Under the pieces are notes generated by a model that searched no databases, had not been told where the DNA came from, and worked only from the letters and a program-made list of their open reading frames with translations. A program made the translations under genes and the position numbers. DNA of 64,000 bases from Pseudomonas sp. RIT-PI-S (GTDB taxonomy: Bacteria; Pseudomonadota; Gammaproteobacteria; Pseudomonadales; Pseudomonadaceae): contig NZ_JANZKJ010000004.1 of assembly GCF_025642975.1 (NCBI RefSeq), forward strand, positions 124,001-188,000. The letters run 5' to 3'. Position 1 is the stretch's first letter; every line of letters begins with the position of its first letter. Below, in pieces: positions 52,629 through 61,130 of the stretch.

Positions 52629-53846
52629 ATGCTTGCTCCCGATATCGATCGCCCCCGCCCCGACGACCCGCAAACGCTTGCCGAGGTCGAGCGAACGATT
52701 GCCTCCGGCGCGCGCACGCTGCGTTTTGGCGGCGACCTTGAGCGCCGTTACCAGGCGGACACTCACCAGCAGCGGCTCGCTTTCATCACCACGGTCGGTA
52801 TCGGCGGGGGGCTGGTTTATAACCTGTTCTTGATCAGCGACTGGTTGATGCTGCGCGACATGTTCGTCTACGTAGCGCTGGGCCGTCTGTGTCTGATCAC
52901 CCCGATGTTCATCGGCGCTCTGGCATTGGGCCGGCGCGTGACATCGCGGTGGGCATTGGAGGCGATCGCGGCGGCGGCGACCGTGCTGTGCTCGGTGATG
53001 CCGCTGATAGTGATGATCTACAGCGACAGCCCGTATCAGCTGCATTACCAGCTGGGCATGCTGCTGATCATGGTCTACTGCACGATGATTCAGCAGCTCC
53101 CTCTGGGTTTCGCAGCGGCGGCCATGATGAGCATGTTGGTCATCCAGCTTGTGACCACCTACATCGCCGAGTTCGCAGACGTCCTGGCCTGGCAGGCCAA
53201 TGCCATGTTCTATGCATCCGCGGTGGCGCTGCTGCTGATGGCGTCTTACTTCCTGGAGCGGGGCACCCGCCTGAGTTACCTGTTCGCCCTGCGCGGGCGC
53301 CTTTTGCACGTGCAGCTGACCGAGATCGCCCGCACCGACGCCCTGACCCAGCTGTTCAACAGGCGTTATCAAGGCGAGGTCATGGCCTTGATCTGGGACG
53401 GCGCCGCAGGCTCGCCGACGCGCGTGGCGGTCATCCTGCTCGATATCGACCACTTCAAGGCCTACAACGACAGCTATGGCCACCTGCAGGGGGATCAATG
53501 CTTGAAGCAGTTGAGCCGGGTGGTTCAGCAGGCCGCGCAAAAACGCGGCGCCCTGGCGTTTCGCTTCGGCGGTGAAGAGATGCTGATTTTGCTGACCAAT
53601 GCCGATACCCGCCGCGCCGGGGCGCTCGCCGAAGAACTGCGCCAGGCGGTGACAGCGCTGGCGGTGCCGCACCCGGTCTTGGGCGAGGGCGCTTGCGTCA
53701 CCATCAGCCTGGGCCTGGCCGCGGCAATCGCGCCCCACACCAGCGCCGATGCCCTGATCGCCAGCGCGGACAGCGCGCTGTATGCAGCCAAGCATGCCGG
53801 GCGCGACTGCTTGCGTTGCGCGCCGTTGGAGGCGGTGAAGGGGTAG
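52629..53846 (+). CDS. Membrane-bound diguanylate cyclase (GGDEF domain)
   Basis: A 405-residue protein. About five or six membrane helices (50-220) precede a GGDEF domain (around 235-395) beginning LTEIARTDALTQLFNRRY, with LDIDHFKAYNDSYGHLQGDQ and the active-site motif G314-GEEM, a GGEEF variant with Met last. The RxxD inhibitory site expected just before it is replaced by KRGA, so product inhibition is probably lost. It makes c-di-GMP. The sensory input of the membrane part is unknown. Confidence 0.88.
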   Translation: MLAPDIDRPRPDDPQTLAEVERTIASGARTLRFGGDLERRYQADTHQQRLAFITTVGIGGGLVYNLFLISDWLMLRDMFVYVALGRLCLITPMFIGALALGRRVTSRWALEAIAAAATVLCSVMPLIVMIYSDSPYQLHYQLGMLLIMVYCTMIQQLPLGFAAAAMMSMLVIQLVTTYIAEFADVLAWQANAMFYASAVALLLMASYFLERGTRLSYLFALRGRLLHVQLTEIARTDALTQLFNRRYQGEVMALIWDGAAGSPTRVAVILLDIDHFKAYNDSYGHLQGDQCLKQLSRVVQQAAQKRGALAFRFGGEEMLILLTNADTRRAGALAEELRQAVTALAVPHPVLGEGACVTISLGLAAAIAPHTSADALIASADSALYAAKHAGRDCLRCAPLEAVKG

Positions 53847-53870
53847 GGGCGGCCGTCGAAACGCCGCCGT

Positions 53871-54320
53871 TTACTTCGCCAGTATCACCAGCGGCGCTTC
53901 TTTTTTCACGATGTAGGTTGCCAGTTCCGAGCCAGTGGTGGCCCCGATGTTCTTCGCGATATGTGCGGTGCCCTCTGGTATGTACAGTGAGTCCCCTGCT
54001 TTGAGCGTTACCGCTGGCTGTCCTTCCAGTTCATAGGTAAAGGTGCCGCTGATCACGTAAGCGACTTCCACGCCAGGGTGCGAATGCTTGGGTGCCGCGA
54101 CTCCGGGGTCGAAATCAACCCGAACTTGGAGCACTTCCCGGTCAGCGCCGAGATCATGGCGTAGTAGATCCGTGCGATGCAGGCCTGTTTGCCAGCTGTT
54201 TGCGGGGGCTGTTTGCGGTGCGGTTTCAGCCTGGGTAAGGCCGGCGAAGGAAGCGAGTGCGATGGCAGCCGCAAGCGTAGCGCCACGGCTGAAGGTGTAA
54301 CGTGCATTGAAACGAAGCAT
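53871..54320 (-). CDS. Exported cupin-domain protein
   Basis: A 149-residue protein. The signal peptide (YTFSRGATLAAAIALASFAG, likely cut after LTQA) is followed by a single cupin domain. PKHSHPGVEVAYVISGTFTYELEG is cupin motif 1 with metal-ligand His, and PEGTAHIAKN is motif 2. It should act in the periplasm; no substrate can be inferred. GGAG precedes the ATG at 54320. Confidence 0.82.
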   Translation of the reverse strand: MLRFNARYTFSRGATLAAAIALASFAGLTQAETAPQTAPANSWQTGLHRTDLLRHDLGADREVLQVRVDFDPGVAAPKHSHPGVEVAYVISGTFTYELEGQPAVTLKAGDSLYIPEGTAHIAKNIGATTGSELATYIVKKEAPLVILAK

Positions 54321-54364
54321 GGGCGTTCTCCAACTAAGGTACCGGAAAGGGCGTAGCGACTGCG

Positions 54365-54637
54365 GTGCGGTGCTCATTTCAAACTTGTGGTGTATCTCCC
54401 ATGTGTCCGGGAAGCCTGCACCTTGTATCCCCGGATAGCGTGTGGGGGAGTGGGTACATTGAGATACATGGCGGGGTCTCCGAGAACAGCCGGGCCAGGC
54501 TAAAGATCATGCAGGGGGACGCCTACTCCATGAGTGGCTGCATCGATTTTTCTAAAGATACGTGTCGCTCCGCCGACTACCCTCTGAGGCGATCCGGTTA
54601 TCGGGTAGCTGTTCTGTTGAAGTTGCCGCCACCCTAG
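54365..54637 (+). CDS. Doubtful small open frame, unknown
   Basis: A 90-codon frame from a GTG without a ribosome-binding site, reading VSPDSVWGSGYIEIHGG and RLKIMQGDAYSMSGCIDF. The composition is less GC-rich than the neighbours, and the sequence looks somewhat protein-like but matches no family I recognise. It could be a gene remnant. It lies in the 475-bp gap between the cupin and small lipoprotein genes. Confidence 0.2.
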   Translation: MRCSFQTCGVSPMCPGSLHLVSPDSVWGSGYIEIHGGVSENSRARLKIMQGDAYSMSGCIDFSKDTCRSADYPLRRSGYRVAVLLKLPPP

Positions 54638-54755
54638 GCCGTATAAAGTGCCTGCGCTTGGTCATGCTGCGTTAAAGCCGGCTCGGAATGCTCATTTACA
54701 ATCAGTAAACCCCGCTTCCTCGCCGGTTTTGCCTTGCCTGACCGTCGCTCGCCGG

Positions 54756-54774
54756 CTTTTCGTACAGAGCCTAA
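54756..54774 (+). repeat. Short intergenic repeat, copy 2
   Basis: CTTTTCGTACAGAGCCTAA, one mismatch from the copy upstream of paaK, here 21 bp before the GTG of the small lipoprotein gene. The preceding ~110 bp (from 54650) contains CGCCGG-type dyads and looks like a dispersed Pseudomonas intergenic element. Confidence 0.45.
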
Positions 54775-54795
54775 ATATCAATCCAACAAGGAATC

Positions 54796-55101
54796 GTGAT
54801 CTTGCGCAGAGAATTAATAACTGTCGGCATCCTGTTAACGCTGGCCGGGTGCACCTTTACGGGCGCAGATGCCATTGCACCAGACCAATACATGATCAAA
54901 AGCTATGGCAGCATCTTCAATTCCAGGGCTGGGATGTTAGAGAACATCAATCAAAAAGCCGCCAAGGTCTGTGGGGGGAAGAAATACCATTTGGTTGGCG
55001 ATTCTGACGCTGACATGGTTGTTAGCACGCGAACTCAGATCGGTAACACACCCACCACAGTTTTAGGCTTGATAGCCGTGTGCGAAGGTAGTGGCGCTTA
55101 G
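54796..55101 (+). CDS. Small lipoprotein, unknown function
   Basis: A 101-residue lipoprotein precursor with signal MILRRELITVGILLTLAGC; the lipobox LAGC makes Cys19 the lipidated residue. The mature part (DQYMIKSYGSIFNSRAGMLENINQKAAKVC) is polar and contains two further Cys. The start is GTG, preceded by AAGGAATC, which decides it. No family recognised. Lower GC than the surrounding genes. Confidence 0.65.
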   Translation: MILRRELITVGILLTLAGCTFTGADAIAPDQYMIKSYGSIFNSRAGMLENINQKAAKVCGGKKYHLVGDSDADMVVSTRTQIGNTPTTVLGLIAVCEGSGA

Positions 55102-55147
55102 CGTGTCCTGACTTCGGTGCATGCCAATCACTCACTGCCTCACCCAG

Positions 55148-55378
55148 CTGGTTCCGATATGTTTGCGCGCGGATGAGAATTGGGCCCGCGAGAATGCTCG
55201 TTACTCTATTTTTTTGAGATCACGCCACTCGCGCCTACCGATGTCTTCGTTAGCAAGGTGGCGCCTGCAATCAAATTTGTAGGTTAACTCTCGCAAGCGG
55301 GAGGAGGGGCGCAAATACTTGGTTCCGAATCGAAAGGAATGGTTAGCGGCCAAGCTCATTGGTGAAATAGATAAATAG
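55148..55378 (+). pseudogene. Decayed gene remnant 1 (AT-richer island)
   Basis: Protein-like sequence is spread over frames. DENWARENARYSIF (from 55172) breaks at a run of seven T (55208-55214). One more T would continue it as FEITPLAPTDVFVSKVAPAI up to a TAA at 55285. A third segment, EEGRKYLVPNRKEWLAAKL, runs in another frame to a TAG at 55376. No start or ribosome-binding site is convincing. It looks like one or two small genes inactivated by frameshifts; family unknown. Confidence 0.4.
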
Positions 55379-55385
55379 GAATAAA

Positions 55386-55677
55386 ATGAATATTTTTTCT
55401 TTGAAAAGCCGTAATAAGGCGCGGAAGCAATTGGATTTTTATAAGCCTACAAATCCTGCAGCAATGGCTCTATGGTCAGCTTGAAGATTTGATCAAGGCG
55501 ACGGAAAGCGGTGGCATCAGAAAATGGAAGCAAGGGAAATTCCAGCTCACCGAATAACGGAAAAATTAAATCTTCGTAATCATCGAGAGCTCTCGGAAGG
55601 CTATGGCAATTTTTTTGTTGAGCTCAGTGGAGGTTAGGATACTGAAGAATTTAAATGATGCAGAAAATGATAAGTAA
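55386..55677 (+). pseudogene. Decayed gene remnant 2 (frameshifted small protein)
   Basis: After AGGAATAAA an ATG at 55386 opens MNIFSLKSRNKARKQLDFYK. It stops early, but removing one C near 55455 continues it as LQQWLYGQLEDLIKATESGG to a TAA at 55555. Overlapping in a further frame, ATG 55524 reads MEAREIPAHRITEKLNLRNH to 55637, then VRILKNLNDAENDK to 55677. The low GC and charged, acidic composition suggest an acquired gene in decay. Confidence 0.4.
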
Positions 55678-56308
55678 ACGGAGGCCCAGCCGGTCAAGAG
55701 AGTTGGGTAACCAAGAAGACCTGGAGAATCCAGCTTCAGTGGTTTTTGTTTTTTGCTTTATGGATATTGCCATGAGGTTCGGTTGGAAAATCTGTCTAGC
55801 GCCAGTTAGTTAGCGTTTCTTGCAGGTCTACCGGCCTCTAGTCTTCACCTCCGCGTCTTAGAAGGGGCAATGTCGGTCGAAAGCAGCCGACCCTAACCGC
55901 GCCGCCGACCCAATCAAATGTCGTAGACGGCGCAGCGCGGGGTAGCACCGTAGCGCCTGCGGTGGAGGGGCGCTGTTGCGCCTAACGTTCCTCGGCGGCC
56001 AAGCCGGTCGCTGAATTGGCAGCGACGCCCGGAGATAGAGAGCGTAGGTGAGGAGTGCAGGGGCTGAAGCGCGCATTGCGGCCGCGCGTTCAATCACAGC
56101 AACCCCTGCCGCCCCGCTCACATCCGCCAACCGGCGCATAGGGCAATCCCTCCCCATTCCAAGGACCGCCGCGTGCATATGTTTATGCCTTTACGATATT
56201 TAGGAAACTAACTTAATTTCAGCAAGATATAGCCATGATTCACCGGGCTGAGGCTAACCGCTGGCGGCCAGGTCGTCCCCTTTTCCTTGGCAATCCTGAG
56301 CCCTCTCC
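55678..56308. other. Gene-free stretch before the ehu operon
   Basis: No supportable gene. It contains a small stem CTGGA-GAA-TCCAG with a following T-rich run (about 55720-55755). A GC-rich stretch at 55860-56180 resembles Pseudomonas intergenic repeat sequence, with an antisense frame I do not accept as a gene. An AT-rich leader (56180-56240) probably holds the ehuB promoter, though no clear -35/-10 pair was found. Confidence 0.5.
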
Positions 56309-57181
56309 ATGATACGCACCCACGCTATGTCCCTTCCCGCACTTCTTGGCACCGCATTGCTGCTCACAGGGCTCGGGGCAGCGCCCGCCACAGCGGGCCT
56401 GCTGGAAAAAGGCCGTGCCAGCGGCTTGACCGCCGGGATCGCCAACGAGCAACCCTATGCCTACCTAGACACCAGCGGCCAGGTCACCGGCGCCAACATC
56501 GAAATCCTCAAGGCGGTGCTCGCGCCTCTTGGGATCAGCAAGGTAGATACCCCGATCAGCGATTTCGGCTCGCTGGTGCCGGGCCTTGCGGCCAAACGCT
56601 TCGATCTGATCGGGGCTGGCCTGTTCATCAACCCGCAGCGCTGCAAGGTCATCGGTTATTCCAACCCGGTCACTCGTTCCGGCGGGGCCTTCATCGTCAA
56701 GGCCGGCAACCCGTTGAACCTGCATAGCCTCAAGGATGTGGCCAGCCACCCTGAGGCGCGCCTGGCGACCCAACCGGGCAGCAACCAGGTGCAGGAGGCC
56801 ACGGCCAGCGGCATTGCCAGCGCCAACTTGGCGTTGTTTGACAAAGACACCGAAGCCCTGGCCGCGCTGGAGGCTGGCCGGGTGGACGTGGTGTATTTCC
56901 CCGATGCCGAGGTCATCAGCCTGATCAAGAAAGCCAGCAGCGCCTCGGTCGAGCGCGCGCTGCCTTTCGAACAGATCCCGGACGCCCAGGGCAAGCCCTC
57001 CTGGAATTACCACGCCTACGGCCTGCCGAAGAATGATCCGGCGTTCATCGCGGCGTTCAACGAGCAGTTGGCGAAGTTGCGGGCCTCTGGCGAGTTGTTG
57101 AAGATCCTTGAGAAGTACGGGTATACCGAGAACGAGCTGGCGCCCGCCGACGTCACCGCCGACCAACGCTGCGCGCTCTAG
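56309..57181 (+). CDS. ehuB: Ectoine/hydroxyectoine-type ABC transporter substrate-binding protein EhuB
   Basis: A 290-residue periplasmic binding protein. The signal peptide (LLGTALLLTGLGAAPATAG) is followed by a family 3 solute-binding fold: LTAGIANEQPYAYLDTSGQVTG, DFGSLVPGLAAKRFDLIGAGLFINPQRC and YGLPKNDPAFIAAFNEQL. The GLFINPQRC and FGSLVPGL segments are those of EhuB-type proteins, which bind compatible solutes. A different polar amino acid remains possible. First gene of a four-gene importer operon. Confidence 0.78.
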   Translation: MIRTHAMSLPALLGTALLLTGLGAAPATAGLLEKGRASGLTAGIANEQPYAYLDTSGQVTGANIEILKAVLAPLGISKVDTPISDFGSLVPGLAAKRFDLIGAGLFINPQRCKVIGYSNPVTRSGGAFIVKAGNPLNLHSLKDVASHPEARLATQPGSNQVQEATASGIASANLALFDKDTEALAALEAGRVDVVYFPDAEVISLIKKASSASVERALPFEQIPDAQGKPSWNYHAYGLPKNDPAFIAAFNEQLAKLRASGELLKILEKYGYTENELAPADVTADQRCAL

Positions 57182-57189
57182 GTACAACC

Positions 57190-57867
57190 ATGCTCGCTGA
57201 CCTGCCCGCCGTGCCGGCCGCCCTGTTCATTGGCGGCCAGCTTGCCAAGGGCGCGGCTGTGACCCTGGAGATCACCGTGCTCGCCGAGGCGCTGGTGCTG
57301 GTGATGGCCCTGCTGATCGCGCTCATGCGCTTGTCGCCGTGGCGGGCGCTGCGCTGGGCGGCCACCCTGTACGTTGAGGTGCTGCGGGGGATTTCCGCCC
57401 TGGTGCTGCTGTTCTACTTGTATTTCATCCTGCCACTGTTCGATATCACCTTGTCGCCGATGGCCACTGGGGTGATCGGCTTGGGCCTGACGTTCTCCGC
57501 ATACGGGTCCGAGATCGTGCGCTCGGCGCTGGTCAACGTCAGCCAGGGGCAGCGTGATGCGCTGCGCGCGCTGGACTTCCCGCCAGGGGTGGGCCTGCGC
57601 CGGATCATCTTGCCCCAAGCCTTGCCGGTGATGCTGCCACCCTTGGGCAATCAGTTGGTGGAGTTGATGAAAACGACCTCGCTGGTGTCCCTCATTACCT
57701 TGACCGACCTGACGTTCGCGGGCGGCCAACTGATCACGACCCTTGGCCAGCAGGCCCTGATCTGGAGCCTCGTGCTGCTGTGCTATTTCGCCATGGCCTG
57801 GCCGCTGACCGTGCTGGTGCGCCGCTACGAGTCTCACCTCACGGCATGGCGCAGGCCCAAGGAGTGA
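57190..57867 (+). CDS. ehuC: ABC importer permease EhuC
   Basis: A 225-residue HisM-family permease with about five membrane helices and the EAA loop ALRALDFPPGVGLRRIILPQALPVMLPPL. The motif couples to the ATPase encoded last in the operon. The N-terminal segment VEVLRGISALVLLFYLYFIL matches the polar amino acid/ectoine permease group. It starts 8 bp after ehuB and ends 3 bp before ehuD. Confidence 0.8.
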   Translation: MLADLPAVPAALFIGGQLAKGAAVTLEITVLAEALVLVMALLIALMRLSPWRALRWAATLYVEVLRGISALVLLFYLYFILPLFDITLSPMATGVIGLGLTFSAYGSEIVRSALVNVSQGQRDALRALDFPPGVGLRRIILPQALPVMLPPLGNQLVELMKTTSLVSLITLTDLTFAGGQLITTLGQQALIWSLVLLCYFAMAWPLTVLVRRYESHLTAWRRPKE

Positions 57868-57870
57868 CCC

Positions 57871-58521
57871 ATGGATTTTGATTTCGCCTTTGCATGGTCG
57901 ATTGTTCCGGACCTGCTGCGTGGCCTTCTGGTGACCGTTCAGGTGGTGCTGCTGGGGTTTGCCCTGGCCGTCGCCATCGGCTTGCTGATGGCCATGGCCG
58001 AGCGTGCGCCCAGCAAGGCGCTGCACCGGGCGGTGCGTGCCTACCTGGGCTTTTTCCGCAGCACGCCGCTGATGGTCCAGCTGTACTTGTTGTTCTTCGC
58101 CCTCCCGCTGGCCGGGCTCACCCTGCCGGCGATCGCGACCGGTGTGATCGGCCTTGGCCTTTATTACGGTGCTTATATCGCCGAAGCCTTTCGTGGCGCG
58201 ATCGACGACGTGCCTCCGGGGCAGTGGGAAGCGGCCAAGGCCCTGGATTTCAGCCGCGGCGTGACGTGGCGGCGGCTGATCCTGCCTCAGGCGCTCAAGC
58301 CGATGCTGCCGGTGCTGGGTAATTACCTTATTGGCATGTTCAAGGAAACGCCGCTGCTGGCGGTGATCACCATTCCCGAGCTGTTCCTGGCCGCCAAGCA
58401 GGTGGCCGGGATGAGCTACCGCTACACCGAACCCTACACGCTGATGGCGCTGATGTTCCTGGCGATCAGTGTGCCTACCTCACTGGCGTTCAAATACCTG
58501 GAGCACCGTCGTCATGCCTGA
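57871..58521 (+). CDS. ehuD: ABC importer permease EhuD
   Basis: A 216-residue permease, the heterodimer partner of EhuC. The EAA loop is AAKALDFSRGVTWRRLILPQALKPMLPVL, and YLGFFRSTPLMVQLYLLFFALP is the conserved first-half helix. AAGGAG lies just before the ATG, and the gene overlaps ehuA by 8 bp (ATGCCTGA). Confidence 0.8.
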   Translation: MDFDFAFAWSIVPDLLRGLLVTVQVVLLGFALAVAIGLLMAMAERAPSKALHRAVRAYLGFFRSTPLMVQLYLLFFALPLAGLTLPAIATGVIGLGLYYGAYIAEAFRGAIDDVPPGQWEAAKALDFSRGVTWRRLILPQALKPMLPVLGNYLIGMFKETPLLAVITIPELFLAAKQVAGMSYRYTEPYTLMALMFLAISVPTSLAFKYLEHRRHA

Positions 58522-59296
58522 AGTGGCTGTACCCTCGACGCCGCACATCGTGCTCAAGGATGTGGTCAAGGCATTCGGCAACACCCGGGTGCTGGATCGG
58601 CTGAGCCTGAGCATACCCCTGGGGCAGAAGGTGGCGCTGATCGGCCCAAGTGGTTCGGGCAAGTCCACGGTGTTGCGGCTGATCAAAGGGCTGGAGCGTT
58701 ACCAGGCCGGCAGCATCGAAGTGGCGGGGGAGCCGGTGCCGGCCAGGCGTGGTGGCTGGCGCTGGCCGGGCTCGCCCAGGCCTGCCTTCGTTCACCGGGT
58801 AGGCATGGTGTTCCAGCAGTTCAACTTGTTCCCTCACCTCACCGTGCTGGAAAACATCACCGAGGCCCCCCTGCGGGTGCTCAGGCTCACCGCCGAAGAG
58901 GCCCGTGCCAGGGCGCTGAGCTACCTGGACCAGGTCGGCCTAGTGGGCAAAGCCAACGCCTATCCGGGGCAGCTGTCAGGCGGGCAGCAGCAACGGGTAG
59001 CCATCGCCCGGGCCTTGGCGATGCACCCGCAGGTGTTGCTGTTCGACGAGGTGACCTCCGCCCTGGACCCGGAACTGGTAGGGGAGGTGCTGGCGGTGAT
59101 CCGCGCCATCGCCGATGAGCAACGGACCACCATGCTGCTAGTTACCCACGAAATGACCTTCGCTCGGGACGTGGCCGACCGGGTGCTGTTCATGGAAGGC
59201 GGCAAGATCATCGCCGACGGCACGCCCGAGCAGATCCTGGTCGCCCCGACCAACACCCGCACCCAGCGCTTTCTGAGGGCGGTAAGCGTGCGCTGA
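58514..59296 (+). CDS. ehuA: ABC importer ATPase EhuA
   Basis: A 260-residue ABC ATPase with every signature: Walker A GPSGSGKST, Q-loop FQQFNLFPH, signature LSGGQQQR, Walker B LLFDEVTSALD and the switch His in VTHEM. It energises uptake by EhuBCD. An ~18-residue insertion between Walker A and the Q-loop (PARRGGWRWPGSPRPAFV) is longer than in GlnQ-type ATPases, as in the Ehu/HisP-like group. Ends 29 bp from a convergent SDR gene. Confidence 0.85.
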   Translation: MPEVAVPSTPHIVLKDVVKAFGNTRVLDRLSLSIPLGQKVALIGPSGSGKSTVLRLIKGLERYQAGSIEVAGEPVPARRGGWRWPGSPRPAFVHRVGMVFQQFNLFPHLTVLENITEAPLRVLRLTAEEARARALSYLDQVGLVGKANAYPGQLSGGQQQRVAIARALAMHPQVLLFDEVTSALDPELVGEVLAVIRAIADEQRTTMLLVTHEMTFARDVADRVLFMEGGKIIADGTPEQILVAPTNTRTQRFLRAVSVR

Positions 59297-59325
59297 GCCC
59301 ATGCCGTAGTCGTTGACCGGACCGC

Positions 59326-60108
59326 CTATTCCCCGGGGCTCACCGCCGAGCCCGCCAGCAGCCCGCCATCGAGGTTCAACTCTGCTCCTGTCATATACGC
59401 CGCCTCGTCCGAGGCCAGCAGCAACGCCACGGCTGCCACTTCGGCCGGAGTACCGAAGCGTTTGAGCGGTGTTTGCGCGGTGAGGGCGGCCAGGCGCGCT
59501 TCGCGGCCGGGGCCGTCGCCGAGCATGGCTTCCCACATGGGCGTGAGGATGGCGCCGGGGTGGATGGAGTTGCAGCGGATGGCCCAGCCCTGCTGAGCGC
59601 AGTACAGCGCCACGGTTTTGCTGTGGTTGCGGATGGCGGCTTTCGAAGAGGCATAGGCGGCCGCGCCGGGGATGCCCACCAGGGCGGAGCGCGAGGAGAG
59701 GTTGATGATCGAGCCGGTGCCCTTGGCCTTCATGGCGCCGATGGCATAGCGGCAGCCGAAGAAGGTACCGTCCAGGTTCACCCGGTGCACCGCGTGCCAG
59801 GCCTCCAGGGTGGCGTGTTCGGGATCCTGCGGGGTGGTGCCGCTTTCCAGGCCGGTGATGCCCGCGTTGTTCACCAGCACATCCAAGGCCGGCACCTGCT
59901 CGGCCAGCCGCCGCCAGTCGCTTTCCTGGCTGACGTCGAGCTGGATAAAGCGTGCGCCGAGTTCGCGCGCTGCGTTGGCGCCGGCTACCTCGTCCAAGTC
60001 GGTGAGGATGACCTCGGCGCCTTCCTCGATGAAGCGCGTGGCGATGGCCAGGCCGATGCCACGGGCGGCACCGGTGATCAGGCAGGTTTTTGCGGCTAGC
60101 TTGGGCAT
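59326..60108 (-). CDS. Short-chain dehydrogenase/reductase
   Basis: A 260-residue classical SDR with [28 protein letters not shown] for the catalytic Ser and YASSK for the Tyr-Lys pair. It resembles cyclohexadienediol/2,3-dihydrodiol-type and glucose 1-dehydrogenase SDRs; substrate unknown. GGAGG lies before the ATG at 60108. Its place next to the importer does not show a shared pathway, because it is convergent with it. Confidence 0.83.
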   Translation of the reverse strand: MPKLAAKTCLITGAARGIGLAIATRFIEEGAEVILTDLDEVAGANAARELGARFIQLDVSQESDWRRLAEQVPALDVLVNNAGITGLESGTTPQDPEHATLEAWHAVHRVNLDGTFFGCRYAIGAMKAKGTGSIINLSSRSALVGIPGAAAYASSKAAIRNHSKTVALYCAQQGWAIRCNSIHPGAILTPMWEAMLGDGPGREARLAALTAQTPLKRFGTPAEVAAVALLLASDEAAYMTGAELNLDGGLLAGSAVSPGE

Positions 60109-60244
60109 GGTTCCTCCGGGGCGGTAAGGCAGGGTTTCAGGGCCCGAAGGGGGATAGCGTAGCAGCTCGCTTACCGGGCCCCTCTCTGTATGCGACGCCA
60201 GGGTTGGCTCCGCATTCGGGGAGGGGCCCGGGCGAGCCATGTTG

Positions 60245-61003
60245 CTACGCCCGTGCCGAGAACTGGTCGTTCAAACCGGTAAATACCTCCTGGTAACCGC
60301 CGCTCGCCTCTGCAAAACGCAGCGGCTTCACCCGCTCTACCAGAATTTCCTCGGCCTCCGGCGAGTGCTGGAAGATCCCCATCACCTCTTCGATAAAGTC
60401 CTTCAGCGGCATGGCATGCGGGTCGTTGGCCTGGTGTTCGCCCATCAGTTCGGTCTGCACGTAGGGTGGCGCCAGTTCATGGACCTTCACCGAGGTGCCC
60501 TTGAGCTGGTAGCGCAGGGCTTGGCTGTAAGAGTGGACCGCCGCCTTGGTCGCGCTATAACTCGGGGTGAGGGCCAACGGCACGAATGCCAGGCCGGAGC
60601 TCACGGTGACGATGGCCGCGTGGGGCTGCTTGAGGAAATGCGACAGCAGGGCTTCGTCCAGGCGGATGGGCCCCAGCAGGTTGGTGCCCACGGTCGCTTC
60701 CAACTCGCTCGCTCCGGCGCGCAGGTCTTCCTGGCGCATGATGCCCGCGCTGTGGATCACCGCATTCAAGCTGGGGTAGGTGGCGATCAGGTCGCTGGCG
60801 ACGCGCTTGATGTCGGCAGCGTCGCTGGTGTCCAGCACCACGTAGCGCATGCCGGGGTTGGCCTCGGTCACCTCCTTGAGCAGGGCTTCGCGTCGCCCGG
60901 CGATGATGACCTGGTTACCCAGTGCCAGGAAGGCTTCGGCCAGGCCGCGCCCGATGCCGCTGCCGCCGCCGGTGATCAGAAGCGTATTACCTGTGGTGTG
61001 CAT
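60245..61003 (-). CDS. DltE-like short-chain dehydrogenase
   Basis: A 252-residue SDR with [33 protein letters not shown] for the catalytic Ser and YSATK for the Tyr-Lys pair. The C-terminal extension [21 protein letters not shown] is typical of the DltE-type group. AGGAG precedes the ATG. It is divergent from an HxlR regulator, a frequent pairing for oxidoreductases that respond to electrophiles or quinones. Confidence 0.85.
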   Translation of the reverse strand: MHTTGNTLLITGGGSGIGRGLAEAFLALGNQVIIAGRREALLKEVTEANPGMRYVVLDTSDAADIKRVASDLIATYPSLNAVIHSAGIMRQEDLRAGASELEATVGTNLLGPIRLDEALLSHFLKQPHAAIVTVSSGLAFVPLALTPSYSATKAAVHSYSQALRYQLKGTSVKVHELAPPYVQTELMGEHQANDPHAMPLKDFIEEVMGIFQHSPEAEEILVERVKPLRFAEASGGYQEVFTGLNDQFSARA

Positions 61004-61031
61004 GGTGCTCTCCTGTTTAGTCAGAATTTGC

Positions 61032-61047
61032 CACGCCATTTGGCGTG
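61032..61047. promoter_or_regulatory. Palindromic operator candidate for the HxlR regulator
   Basis: CACGCCA-TT-TGGCGTG: perfect 7-bp arms with a 2-bp centre in the 127-bp region between the divergent SDR and HxlR genes, 29 bp from the SDR start. Confidence 0.5.
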
Positions 61048-61130
61048 TCTGAACTACCATAGGGCCCATGGGCGCCATCGGGAAGTAGGCGCCGGAAAGT
61101 GCTCTACTTACCCAACGGAAACCATGACCC

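Noticed and set aside
55858..56178. 106-codon minus-strand frame
   Set aside because: Arg/Ala/Pro-rich with no ribosome-binding site, within sequence resembling Pseudomonas intergenic repeats.
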